Below are positions 1-8,360 of a stretch of 64,000 nt of DNA, in pieces. The position numbers were made by a program, and so were the translations under genes. The notes beneath the pieces are model-generated. The model did not search any database. It saw nothing but the letters and a program-made list of their open reading frames with translations, and was not told where the DNA came from. Each line of letters opens with the position of its first letter. Within the stretch, counting starts at the first letter, position 1. This DNA is from Candidatus Protochlamydia naegleriophila. Lineage in GTDB: Bacteria > Chlamydiota > Chlamydiia > Chlamydiales > Parachlamydiaceae. The stretch is taken from the NCBI RefSeq assembly GCF_001499655.1, contig NZ_LN879502.1, positions 248,001 to 312,000 on the forward strand, read 5' to 3'.

Positions 1-47
1 TTATAATGTAAATATGGATTTGTAATTAATTTTTTACGAGGTTAATT

Positions 48-845
48 ATGATAGTAAGAGAAAATGATGCAGCTGCTGTCTATCACATGGCTGAGAAGGC
101 GGATGTGAATGAACTTAAAAGTTTAACAACGGATGAACGCAGAATTGTTCACAATATTTTCAAATCTATTATTGACAAGCAATCTATTGATCAGCCAATT
201 GCGCCCAAGCAATTGAGTTCGATTCAAGCCAAGTTGACTAATAAAGAGGAACGAAAAGAGAAAACGTTCTTCGAAAAAGTTGGCAACTTCTTTAGTTCTC
301 TTTTTGGCCTTCGCATTTCTACGCAAAAGCTTTTCAACGAACTGCAACAGACCAAGTCGGCTTTAGCTGCTAGTCATAGTCAATTAAAAGCGATTAATGA
401 AAAGTATAAAAATATTGAAGTCAATACGGCAGAGATTAAGGAGTTGATTCGCTTTAAAAACGAATTTGCTGCTGGTAAGTATGCCGAGATGGCCAATTTA
501 TACGCTTCGATTGGTAGCGAGAAAGAGGGTAAAGAAAAGATAGCAGAGAAAATTAAAGTAATTGAAGAAGAGATTCGGTCTTTACAGCCGACTGATCCGG
601 ATTTAGGCAGTAAACAGCAAATTTTGGAAAAAGAGCTATTGAATAACTTGAAAAAAATGAGTAAATGCGAAGGCGGAAAATGGGAAATGGAATTGAAAGT
701 GAATAAAGACGTATGGAAAAAGATCGCTGATGCGACTAAAAAACACGGCATGGAAGAAGAGATTCTGGCAAAAAATGAGAAGCAAATGAGCGAATTGATT
801 AAGGAAAAGCAGCGCCTCGCTAATCTAGTAGCGAATTTTTCATGA
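48..845 (+). CDS. Hypothetical coiled-coil protein
   Basis: A 265-residue protein I do not recognise. A TATAAT box lies at 2-7 and a GAGG ribosome-binding site precedes the ATG. Residues about 70-92 form a Phe-rich hydrophobic patch (TFFEKVGNFFSSLFGL). The rest is highly charged and rich in Lys and Glu, with long helical stretches (about 95-135 and 165-265) that look like coiled coil. There is no Sec signal peptide. It is followed by a hairpin terminator, so it is probably a single-gene unit. A type III effector or structural coiled-coil protein is possible, but nothing in the sequence shows this. Confidence 0.75.
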   Translation: MIVRENDAAAVYHMAEKADVNELKSLTTDERRIVHNIFKSIIDKQSIDQPIAPKQLSSIQAKLTNKEERKEKTFFEKVGNFFSSLFGLRISTQKLFNELQQTKSALAASHSQLKAINEKYKNIEVNTAEIKELIRFKNEFAAGKYAEMANLYASIGSEKEGKEKIAEKIKVIEEEIRSLQPTDPDLGSKQQILEKELLNNLKKMSKCEGGKWEMELKVNKDVWKKIADATKKHGMEEEILAKNEKQMSELIKEKQRLANLVANFS

Positions 846-859
846 GTTTAAATAGCGCT

Positions 860-912
860 AACCCGTGAAATCTTGTAAAAATAAGTTTTTGCAAGAAGTT
901 CACGGGTTTTGT
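860..912 (+). terminator. Hairpin terminator after the coiled-coil gene
   Basis: A long stem pairs AACCCGTGAA (860-869) with TTCACGGGTT (899-908). A second inner helix (CTTG..AAAA with TTTTTGCAAG) follows, and the hairpin ends in a short T-run. It lies 15 bases after the stop codon of the upstream gene. Confidence 0.7.
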
Positions 913-927
913 AAAGAATGATTGAGG

Positions 928-1674
928 CTAGTCGCTGGCAAACTTGCGGTATTTCGAAGGCTTGGAAACCTCGCCAATACCTCCTTTTTCGCCTCTGATA
1001 CGCATGAGAAGCTGGCCTAGGCGGTTTTTCCCTTTGCCATCCCCACCATCAGCCCAGTAGGCATCCCGGTCTGTATGTTCGACTAAATAGGCATCTCCAG
1101 TCGCCACTAAGAGTTGGGCTAAGTTGGAATGTTGGTTGAACTTCGCTCTTAATACTTCCAGCATAATCCCATCGCGCACCTGATACCAATCGGCACGCTG
1201 CTCATAGCTATGACGTTTGGCAAGTTTCCATGCTTCTTCCCCATTCAAATGGGCAAAGCGGGCGAACAGGTTGGGCTTGTGATTGAATTTAGCGGCTTGA
1301 AAGGCGGCTTCAGCGCAGGCAAACTTTACGTTCCAAGCTTTGACCGATGCAGGATAAAAATTTACCCAAAAGTAAGTATACTTATTTTCTTTGTCATAAA
1401 ACCAAATGTAGCCATCCCGATCGGCAAAATAGGCGAGCTTGTTTTTTTGGCGCGCTAAATGGGCAAATCGGAGATCTTCTATGGTGACCTTGTGCGATTT
1501 CTTTTTTTTCTTTTTATGCTCTTTTTCGGCCTCCAGTCTTGCCGCTTGAATGGTCTCGGCATCGTATAAAGGAGTCACCTGTTGGCGAGAAGCTGCGGTG
1601 GGAAGCGCCCAGGAAGCTAAAAGGGTTAAAGAGATACAACTCATTAATAAGCGATTCAATTTTTTGATAATCAT
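928..1674 (-). CDS. Secreted NADAR (YbiA-like) domain protein
   Basis: A 248-residue protein with an N-terminal Sec-type signal peptide (about residues 1-29), a Lys-rich linker with a run of six lysines (about 54-59), and a C-terminal NADAR/YbiA (DUF1768) domain. Visible family motifs are NFYP (105-108), E122 with FQAAKF (125-130), LRAKF (175-179), LVEHTDRDAYWADGG (197-211) and GKGKNRLG (213-220). Known NADAR proteins cleave N-glycosidic bonds, either in riboflavin-pathway intermediates or in ADP-ribosylated nucleobases. Most family members I know are cytoplasmic, so the signal peptide is unusual. The start is supported by GAGGG upstream. Substrate and final location are unknown; export to the periplasm or beyond is inferred. 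Confidence 0.85.
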   Translation of the reverse strand: MIIKKLNRLLMSCISLTLLASWALPTAASRQQVTPLYDAETIQAARLEAEKEHKKKKKKSHKVTIEDLRFAHLARQKNKLAYFADRDGYIWFYDKENKYTYFWVNFYPASVKAWNVKFACAEAAFQAAKFNHKPNLFARFAHLNGEEAWKLAKRHSYEQRADWYQVRDGIMLEVLRAKFNQHSNLAQLLVATGDAYLVEHTDRDAYWADGGDGKGKNRLGQLLMRIRGEKGGIGEVSKPSKYRKFASD

Positions 1675-1919
1675 TATACCCTCATTATTTATTAATGAAA
1701 TAAAGCTAGCATACTCTATTGGTGTATATTAATAGTAGTTAAATAAAGAATGAATAATTATTGGATGGCTATTATTTAATAGTAAAGATCGATCTAAGCC
1801 TTATTGGGAGCCTTTAAGGTGTTTACGGCTTTATCCTTAAAATAATTTTAGATAGATTGGTAAAGACAACTCCGAGCATAACGTTTGGATTACTCTAATC
1901 AATCACGTAAGGGCATCTC

Positions 1920-3470
1920 ATGATCAAATCCACCTCTTTTACTGGCTTAGCGGCAGCTATTTTATGTTGTTTTTCTGTAGCTTGTGAGTCGAGTCCGCTC
2001 CCTCAAAAGATGCAGACAATCATGCAGAAACCAAAATACAAGTACGCCAATTGGGGAATTTTGGCAAGAGATGCAGCCACCGGGCAAATTCTTTTAGATC
2101 ACCAATCGGATCATCTCATGCTGCCGGCTTCGACAACAAAGCTATTTTCGGTGGCTGCTCTGATGCATACCTATGGCGAGGATTATCGCTTTCGTACACC
2201 TGTCTTTGCGACAGGGCCTATTGAAGACGGGGTTTTAAAAGGAGATTTAATCTTGGTGGGTCAAGGCGATCTTGTGATGGGTGGGCGCTATCTTAACGCA
2301 CATACAATAGCTTTTACCCCCCTCGATCATACGATTGCCAATAACGTACCTGGTGTAGTTTTGACAAAAGAAGATCCTTTACTGGCTTTGAATGCCCTTG
2401 CCAAAGAGATTCGCCAAAAGGGGATTAAGCAAATTGAAGGGCGGGTCATGGTTGATGATCGGTTATTTGAAACGACGGAAAAGCGCGGCGTCGTGATTTC
2501 TCCCATGATGATCAATGAAAATTTAATTGATTTAGTTATCAATCCAAGCGATCTTGGGAGGGAGGCTTCGGTCGATTGGCGTCCATTTGTGCATGGCTAC
2601 TCTGTCATCAGCGAGGTCAAGACCGTTGCTAAAGGAGAGCCTTTAAATATCGAAATGAGTGCTGAAGGAGATGGAAAGACGATCGTTGTCAAGGGAACGA
2701 TTCCGATCGATCAAAAAGACCTTGTTCGCACCTTTAATGTGCAAAATCCAGCCCTTTTTGCGGGAGATGCTTTCATTCAAGCCTTGCAAGCACAAGGAAT
2801 CGCAGTTAATGGAGATGAAAAAGGCTCCATTCTGCCCGCGGAGCATTTCTTCTCCAATCAAGAGCCCCTGGCTGTTTGGACTTCCGCTCCTTTATCCGAA
2901 TATGCCAAGCTCATTTTAAAAGTCAGCCATAATATTGGCGCAGACTTGATTCCTATGCTATTAGCCGTCCGGAAGAAGGAAAAAACATTTGAACAGGGAA
3001 TGTTAGAGCTTGGAAAATTCGTAAAGGAAGAGGTAAAACTCTCTCCTGGTTCTTATGTTTTCTTAGATGGTGCTGGGGGCGATGATAACCGTTTAACTCC
3101 GCAAGCCGAAGTAGAGCTGCTCCATTACCTGCAAAAGTGGCCAAAAAAAGCTTTTCAGAAATTTTATGATGCCCTGCCCATTTTAGGCGTAGACGGCTCT
3201 CTTTCTAATTATGCCAAAGACACGCCTGCCGTTGGCAAGGTAAGAGCCAAAACGGGAACAGGTATTTCTTTTAATCTTGCGACGCAACAGTTATTTCTAA
3301 CCACCCAAACCTTGGCAGGCTATGTGGAGGGGCAAAATGGGAATCTGATTGAATTCATGATTTCGGTCAATAATGGACAATTGCCAACCATCGACGACAT
3401 TTTCCCGATTTTTGAGGAGATCAGCCAAATGGCGGTTCAGATTTACGATCTGACTGAGCCCAAGCATTGA
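1920..3470 (+). CDS. dacB: D-alanyl-D-alanine carboxypeptidase, PBP4/DacB type (S13)
   Basis: A penicillin-binding protein of family S13 that trims or cuts cross-links in peptidoglycan in the periplasm. All three active-site motifs are present: S71-T-T-K74, S336-H-N338 and K444-T-G446. The 516-residue length and the long insertion between the first two motifs fit DacB. The N-terminus is a signal sequence ending near FSVAC. The Cys at 21 could be lipidated, but serine at -3 is a poor lipobox, so plain signal-peptidase cleavage is equally likely. The intact motifs agree with active peptidoglycan metabolism, as does the intact MurA at 47724. A hairpin terminator follows. Confidence 0.93.
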   Translation: MIKSTSFTGLAAAILCCFSVACESSPLPQKMQTIMQKPKYKYANWGILARDAATGQILLDHQSDHLMLPASTTKLFSVAALMHTYGEDYRFRTPVFATGPIEDGVLKGDLILVGQGDLVMGGRYLNAHTIAFTPLDHTIANNVPGVVLTKEDPLLALNALAKEIRQKGIKQIEGRVMVDDRLFETTEKRGVVISPMMINENLIDLVINPSDLGREASVDWRPFVHGYSVISEVKTVAKGEPLNIEMSAEGDGKTIVVKGTIPIDQKDLVRTFNVQNPALFAGDAFIQALQAQGIAVNGDEKGSILPAEHFFSNQEPLAVWTSAPLSEYAKLILKVSHNIGADLIPMLLAVRKKEKTFEQGMLELGKFVKEEVKLSPGSYVFLDGAGGDDNRLTPQAEVELLHYLQKWPKKAFQKFYDALPILGVDGSLSNYAKDTPAVGKVRAKTGTGISFNLATQQLFLTTQTLAGYVEGQNGNLIEFMISVNNGQLPTIDDIFPIFEEISQMAVQIYDLTEPKH

Positions 3471-3491
3471 TTGATTTCTCAGGCTTTTTAT

Positions 3492-3530
3492 GGGGTGGAA
3501 TTGCAAGCAATTACCACTCCTTTTTATTTT
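3492..3530 (+). terminator. Terminator after dacB
   Basis: GGGGTGGAATTG (3492-3503) pairs with CAATTACCACTCC (3508-3520) around a short loop, with one bulge. A run of T residues (TTTTTATTTT) follows. This is a standard intrinsic terminator shape. Confidence 0.7.
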
Positions 3531-3883
3531 TGCGGAATTTTTGGCAATACTTTCTATTAATATAAAAAATTAATCAAAATGAAAGATTTTATTAAAAAAG
3601 TTTCATCGCGCTTTAAGGTCGTTTTGAGAGAATAACGATTAAAGTATTTACAAAAGCTCCTAGAGTTGAAGAGCTTCTTTTTTGCCCTCAAATAATCCCA
3701 TGTTTTCTACAATCAGTTGTTCTCCGAGCTGTCATTATCCTAGTTATCCCACAGTAAGCACCAAGCGAAGAATCTTTTTTAATTTAATTAGAAATTAAAT
3801 TAATTTCAAAATTTGATTGATAATGTTTTTATTATTTATAATAGAAGCGGGCTAGTTGATAAAATAATATGGAGTGCAACAAT
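3531..3883. other. Intergenic region without a gene
   Basis: About 350 bases of AT-rich sequence between dacB and the first F-box-like gene. AAGCTC..GAGCTT followed by a T-run near 3655-3688 could be a weak second terminator. I see no coding sequence, and no promoter that stands out, although one must serve the downstream gene. Confidence 0.5.
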
Positions 3884-4852
3884 ATGAATATTAAACCAGA
3901 TTCTTCTCGCATTTGGGATAATATCATTGAAAAAACTACCTTGTCGAAACTGCCTGGTGCTCAGCATTCTTTTCGATCGACTTTAGAGTCTATGGTGGCC
4001 AATTTGGCAGATAAAATTTTATCTTCCTTTTCTTCGGCTTATATACAGCGGCGTACTATTTTGAGCCATGAAATTATGAAAACTCATGCCAATTTCAATA
4101 CGCCTGCTAAGGTGCAAGAAAAAGTTGATGTTAGCCCGAGCGAAGTGGGTTTACCTTCCAAGTTGGATGTAAGTCCGAGCGAATTGGAGGATGTTGGGGC
4201 TGATAAGCCAGAACAAACATTCAATGACTTGCCGCCTGAGATCTTAAGAACAATATTTAATTTTAACAAGCCTAGCGAAAAAGCCATGCTGCAAAGTGTT
4301 AGTAAAGGGGTGGGAGAAGCTGCGGAAGAATCGATTAAAGAGATGGGACAGGAAAAAGAACTTTTAACTGCTAAACAAATTGCACAAAAATCTGATGGAT
4401 GCGTTGATTTTATAGTGAATCATTTTTCTGAATTTCAAAAGGGAACATTAGGTTCACGTATAGTTTGGGGTGAGGTTTATCTAGATGATGCAGGCGACAT
4501 CATTGGTATTAGGATAGCAGACAAAGGTTATCTTCCTGTTAATTCCGGGACTATAAGCAGCCCCCATAGCGATGACAATGGAGATAATAAACGTTTTTTA
4601 GAATTTCGTCTCAACTATCAATGGGATCCTTCTATCAACCCTGAAGGGCCTTTCAAAGAGGCAGAGCGCTTTGAAGATAAACCAACTCAGACTCCCTTGA
4701 CAAAGGCAATGAGCGCTAAGGTCATAGCAGGACTGAATGCAAAGGCTTTAAAAGCACAGAGCAAAGCGGAGGCAGCAGGAGATATAGCGAAAGACGCTGA
4801 GGTCGCAAGGTTTGAATTTCCGACGTGGTTAAAGTATTGGAAGTCTGTTTAA
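3884..4852 (+). CDS. F-box-like protein, paralogue A
   Basis: A 322-residue protein, paralogous to the next gene. An in-frame ATG at 3869 is possible, but the ATG at 3884 has GGAG nine bases upstream and aligns with the start of the paralogue. The first 65 residues (IWDNIIEK, LADKILSS, SHEI) form a domain shared by both proteins. A degenerate F-box follows at about 115-142 (LPPEILRTIF, then EKAMLQSVSK). Between them is a short tandem repeat of the motif DVSPSE. F-box domains bind Skp1 and recruit targets to SCF ubiquitin ligases in eukaryotes, so a host-directed effector is a reasonable inference. Secretion and Skp1 binding are untested. Confidence 0.7.
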   Translation: MNIKPDSSRIWDNIIEKTTLSKLPGAQHSFRSTLESMVANLADKILSSFSSAYIQRRTILSHEIMKTHANFNTPAKVQEKVDVSPSEVGLPSKLDVSPSELEDVGADKPEQTFNDLPPEILRTIFNFNKPSEKAMLQSVSKGVGEAAEESIKEMGQEKELLTAKQIAQKSDGCVDFIVNHFSEFQKGTLGSRIVWGEVYLDDAGDIIGIRIADKGYLPVNSGTISSPHSDDNGDNKRFLEFRLNYQWDPSINPEGPFKEAERFEDKPTQTPLTKAMSAKVIAGLNAKALKAQSKAEAAGDIAKDAEVARFEFPTWLKYWKSV

Positions 4853-4876
4853 ACTATTCTCGTTAGATGCGAATTA

Positions 4877-4916
4877 GCCAAAAAAATGGTTTTCCATTCT
4901 TTTGGCCTTTCTTTTT
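4877..4916 (+). terminator. Terminator after F-box-like paralogue A
   Basis: GCCAAAAAAATGG (4877-4889) pairs with CCATTCTTTTGGC with one mismatch. CTTTCTTTTT follows directly. It lies 25 bases after the stop codon. Confidence 0.7.
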
Positions 4917-5139
4917 CATCCTCTGCTTGTTGAATCCATGAATGATCTTCTGCCAGTTCAAAAAACATTCCAAGACAAAAGGCTGGACATACAAATAGAA
5001 TTATTGAGATAGAGTGATAGAAGACATCTCGCTATTCTCTTCCTTCTTATCGCTTGATTACAAGTGTTCATTTCCTCGCCGCAATTGATATCATTGACCT
5101 GTAGTCAGTTTATAACGCTTTTAATGAGAGGGGGCAGAC

Positions 5140-6093
5140 ATGAATGTAAATTGGCCAAATCAGTCTCTGCAGCCTATATGGGATGCTATTATTGAAAAAA
5201 GAATTCGCTCTAATTTACCCGGTTATCGGCGTCCTTTTAGCTCCATGCTAGGATCGGCTTGTCTAGGTTGGGCTGACAAGATTCTTTCTACTTCTTCCTC
5301 GTCATACGTTGAGCGCAAAAGTTTCGTCAGCCATCAAATCGTTGTAGAAAATCTCTCTACCAGACGACCTGAGATAAAGCAGCGAATGGGTGCTGAGATA
5401 GCTCGTATCAATCGAATAGGCACTATTTCGATTCAGGCAAGCTCTACCGCTTGCACATCAATGTCTGGGTTGCCAATTGACATGATAAAGGAGATTCTCA
5501 AGTTTAATACTGTTATCGAAAAAGTCTTGTTGCAAAGGATTAGCACGACTTTTTCTCAAGCGGGCAAAGAATCGATTCAAGAGATGAATCAAACGGAGTC
5601 TCTTTTGGCAGAAAAACAGGCCCGTATGCACTTAGCCTTTTTGTTGAAACACTTCGATCTATTCCTTAGAGGAACGTTTAATCCTTGGGGAGTTAGGGGC
5701 GAACTTTATTTTGACAATCAAGGCAATTTAATCGGGTTAAGTAGTTCAGAGACTGGCTATGGCAGCGATGCCTACTATCGCATTATCGATCCTCAATCGC
5801 TGCAAATCGATGATCGGCTAAAAGGTGATTTCAGCGCAATTGACAGGGAGCATGCTTTTGCCTTTCAGCTAAATTTGAATTGGAATCCTTCAAGCGTTCA
5901 AATGCCTTTTTGCATGAGCGTATTGAGTCATTTTCAGTTCTCTTTAAATATAGATTCTTTGACTGAAAAGATTGCCAATTTAATCATTGAAGGCTTCAAT
6001 GCTAAGGCCTTGGAAGCCTGGGAAAAGGCTCAGAAAAGCCCGCTGCAGCAAGGAGGGGGTTATCCCATTTGGTTAGACTATTTTGGCGCTTAG
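5140..6093 (+). CDS. F-box-like protein, paralogue B
   Basis: A 317-residue paralogue of the preceding gene, separated from it by a terminator and its own leader. The ribosome-binding site is a strong GAGAGGGGG. The shared N-terminal domain is visible (IWDAIIEKR at 13-21, WADKILST at 44-51, SHQI at 64-67). So is a degenerate F-box at about 111-139 (LPIDMIKEIL, EKVLLQRIST). The C-terminal parts of the two proteins are also alike (EFRLNYQWDPS in one, AFQLNLNWNPS in the other). This looks like an old tandem duplication. The F-box fits less well than in paralogue A. The same inference applies: a possible host ubiquitin-pathway effector. Confidence 0.65.
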   Translation: MNVNWPNQSLQPIWDAIIEKRIRSNLPGYRRPFSSMLGSACLGWADKILSTSSSSYVERKSFVSHQIVVENLSTRRPEIKQRMGAEIARINRIGTISIQASSTACTSMSGLPIDMIKEILKFNTVIEKVLLQRISTTFSQAGKESIQEMNQTESLLAEKQARMHLAFLLKHFDLFLRGTFNPWGVRGELYFDNQGNLIGLSSSETGYGSDAYYRIIDPQSLQIDDRLKGDFSAIDREHAFAFQLNLNWNPSSVQMPFCMSVLSHFQFSLNIDSLTEKIANLIIEGFNAKALEAWEKAQKSPLQQGGGYPIWLDYFGA

Positions 6094-6182
6094 CCGGAAT
6101 TCTTAAACAATCTATTGGTTCTTGAACTTGGACTCACGCAACTTTGTTGCTACCAATATTATGCGATTACATATGTGTCAAT

Positions 6183-7025
6183 TTACGCTGCAGGCTGGAA
6201 TTGATCGATTAATTTATAGAGGTAATTGATCCACGTATAGCTTTCATTGATCATTTGCTTGATGAAGAGCTGCCAGCCGAAAAAGACGATGGCTAGTGCG
6301 AGTAGTGACTTCAGTGGCATCCCCAAGAATGTGATTTGAACTTGAGGGGCAAGGCGGTTGGCTACGCCTAAGAAGAAGTCGGTCATGAGGATCATGATGA
6401 GAGCTGGTGCTGCTAGCTGGGTACTTAAAATCATGACTTTACCCACAATTTTCATGACATCGATGACGACGTTCGAATCGGTTGTAAAGAACTTAGCGGT
6501 GATAAATTTATCAGGCGGAAGAATCGAGTAGGATTGCGAGATGATGTCTAAGATCATGAAAGGGCCATCGATCATGAAAAAGAGATAGATCAAAACAAGA
6601 TTGAACAGTGTACCAAGCGGCGAAGACTGGTTTTGCATAGTGGGATCATTGACCATCAAGCTTGAGCCCCCTCTTTGGTGGTCAATTAAAATCCCTGAGT
6701 TTTGCACGATGACAAAGGGGAGGCTGATCATATACCCAATTAAAATTCCAACGAAAAGTTCTTTAAAAAAATAGAGGACGAGCAAAAGGTTAAAGGTGAT
6801 AGGTGTCGTTGTGACAAATACGAGCTGGGGGAGGAAAATGGCAAATAAGGAAATTGTGAGGGCTACCTTAACTGGATGTGGAAGTACACGCGCTCCAAAA
6901 AAAGGTGCTAGGGCAATGATGGGCATCATTCTTCCAAAAAAGAGGAACATCAAGGAAAAAAACGACAGAGGGTCGTAGACAGAAAAAGCGGTATTAATGT
7001 AGAGCGTGACGTAGTCTTCTGTCAT
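6183..7025 (-). CDS. sctT: Type III secretion export apparatus protein SctT
   Basis: A 280-residue polytopic membrane protein of the SctT/FliR/YscT family. Several hydrophobic helices are clear, and the motif near residues 118-131 (DHQRGGSSLMVNDP) resembles the conserved segment of this family. SctT belongs to the export gate in the inner membrane with SctR and SctS. It is the last gene of the minus-strand operon sctJ-sctK-sctL-sctR-sctS-sctT, the same order as the C. trachomatis CT559-CT564 block. The gap to sctS is 34 bases. Confidence 0.93.
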   Translation of the reverse strand: MTEDYVTLYINTAFSVYDPLSFFSLMFLFFGRMMPIIALAPFFGARVLPHPVKVALTISLFAIFLPQLVFVTTTPITFNLLLVLYFFKELFVGILIGYMISLPFVIVQNSGILIDHQRGGSSLMVNDPTMQNQSSPLGTLFNLVLIYLFFMIDGPFMILDIISQSYSILPPDKFITAKFFTTDSNVVIDVMKIVGKVMILSTQLAAPALIMILMTDFFLGVANRLAPQVQITFLGMPLKSLLALAIVFFGWQLFIKQMINESYTWINYLYKLIDQFQPAA

Positions 7026-7059
7026 ATCGATTCCAATCTATCTGATTTCCAATCTGGCC

Positions 7060-7341
7060 TTAGCGAGCACTTTGAACACTCCACTGAGGGAAATTGGTGA
7101 AGATGTCGTTGGCAAAGGACATGATTTGCGCCCCGAGCCATCCTCCCAGAAACATGAGCGTCAAAGTAACGGCCACGAGCTTAATTGTAAATGATAGGGT
7201 CTGCTCTTGAATCTGGGTCGCGGCCTGAAAAATGGCGACAATGATACCAAAGAACATACTCACTAAAATCGGAGGAGCCGATAAGATCAGAATCAATAAC
7301 ATTCCCTGATAAGCGAGCTGAATGACTTGGCTTTGAAACAT
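7060..7341 (-). CDS. sctS: Type III secretion export apparatus protein SctS
   Basis: A 93-residue protein of the SctS/FliQ family with two transmembrane helices, about residues 14-38 and 50-72. The segment QAATQIQEQTLSF between the helices is the family signature. It forms part of the export gate with SctR and SctT. The length is typical. An AGGAG ribosome-binding site precedes the start, and sctR ends 12 bases upstream, so the genes are co-transcribed. Confidence 0.95.
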   Translation of the reverse strand: MFQSQVIQLAYQGMLLILILSAPPILVSMFFGIIVAIFQAATQIQEQTLSFTIKLVAVTLTLMFLGGWLGAQIMSFANDIFTNFPQWSVQSAR

Positions 7342-7353
7342 AATGCATCTCTC

Positions 7354-8352
7354 CTATTGGAATGTTTTGACAAGGCCTTCGATCAGGATCGTCCAGCCAT
7401 CCAGCATCACTAGCAAAAAGAGCTTCAGCGGCATCGAAATGGTAACTGGCGATAGCATCATCATACCCATCGCAAGCAAGATATTCGATGTAACCAAGTC
7501 GATGACAAAGAAGGGGATGTAGATCAAAACACCAATCTCAAAAGCATCCTTCAACTGCCCTGTAATATAAGACGGAACCAGTACGATAAAGTCGTCCGGC
7601 TTTAAAGTCTCACGGTAATCGTCCGGCAAGCCCCGATAGACTAAGCGATAAAATAGGGCTTGATGCCGCGAAGAGCTGTTTCTTTTCAGATAATCTTTCA
7701 TTGGCGCGCTGGCGGCTGCCGCCACTTCGATGACATAGGTCGAAGAGCCGGGAGAAAGAAAGGATTCAGGCACATTCTTTTGATTGATAGTACCTTGAGC
7801 AGCTTCATACATTTTAACGGCGGTTGGATACATGATAAATAGACTGAGCAAGAATGCGACCCCGTTAATAATCTGGTTGGGAGGGGCTTGTTGCACACCC
7901 AATGCGGTTCTCAATAAGGAAAGGACGACCACGATCTTCAAAAATGAGGTCAAGATCATGATGATGAAGGGCATGAGCGACAAAAGTGTCAGTAAAACGG
8001 CTTGTGTAATGAGAGATGGCCGCTTGAGCTCGCTAATTTGAGCTTCTGTAGCCTGATAAGCCTGCTCTTCGGGCGTTGGAGTCGTGGGCCTTGGTGGCCT
8101 ATACTGAGGACGAGGCGTCGCGCGAAGAGGGCGAGGTGTTTCTCTGACACTCGTTGCTGCACGCCCAGGCGCGGCTTCGGTTGCCGGAGTCTGGGGCGTT
8201 GCTGCTCCTGGCGCAGCAGGAGTGCTATTGGCGGCTGGAGGCTGCGTTGCATCGGTTTGAGAATAGAGATTTTCTGGTGCCAGTCCCAGCAAAATTAAAA
8301 TGCCCAGAAGACACAGAAGGGATTTAAAGGAAACCCATCTAGATTTACGCAT
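7354..8352 (-). CDS. sctR: Type III secretion export apparatus protein SctR with a Pro/Ala-rich N-terminal extension
   Basis: A 332-residue SctR/FliP/YscR protein, the core of the export gate. The conserved part starts near residue 110 (SLMPFIIMILTSFLKIVVVL, then LRTALGVQQAPPNQ) and has the usual four helices. Before it lies a signal-like hydrophobic stretch (about 10-30) and then some 75 residues very rich in Ala, Pro, Thr and Arg. FliP proteins often carry a signal peptide, but the long low-complexity linker makes this protein longer than most family members. The gap to sctL is 8 bases. Confidence 0.94.
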   Translation of the reverse strand: MRKSRWVSFKSLLCLLGILILLGLAPENLYSQTDATQPPAANSTPAAPGAATPQTPATEAAPGRAATSVRETPRPLRATPRPQYRPPRPTTPTPEEQAYQATEAQISELKRPSLITQAVLLTLLSLMPFIIMILTSFLKIVVVLSLLRTALGVQQAPPNQIINGVAFLLSLFIMYPTAVKMYEAAQGTINQKNVPESFLSPGSSTYVIEVAAAASAPMKDYLKRNSSSRHQALFYRLVYRGLPDDYRETLKPDDFIVLVPSYITGQLKDAFEIGVLIYIPFFVIDLVTSNILLAMGMMMLSPVTISMPLKLFLLVMLDGWTILIEGLVKTFQ

Positions 8353-8360
8353 ATGATACC

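Noticed and set aside
8002-8298. Arg/Cys-rich frame of 98 codons on the plus strand
   Set aside because: It is the antisense of the Pro/Ala-rich linker of sctR; its composition follows from that.
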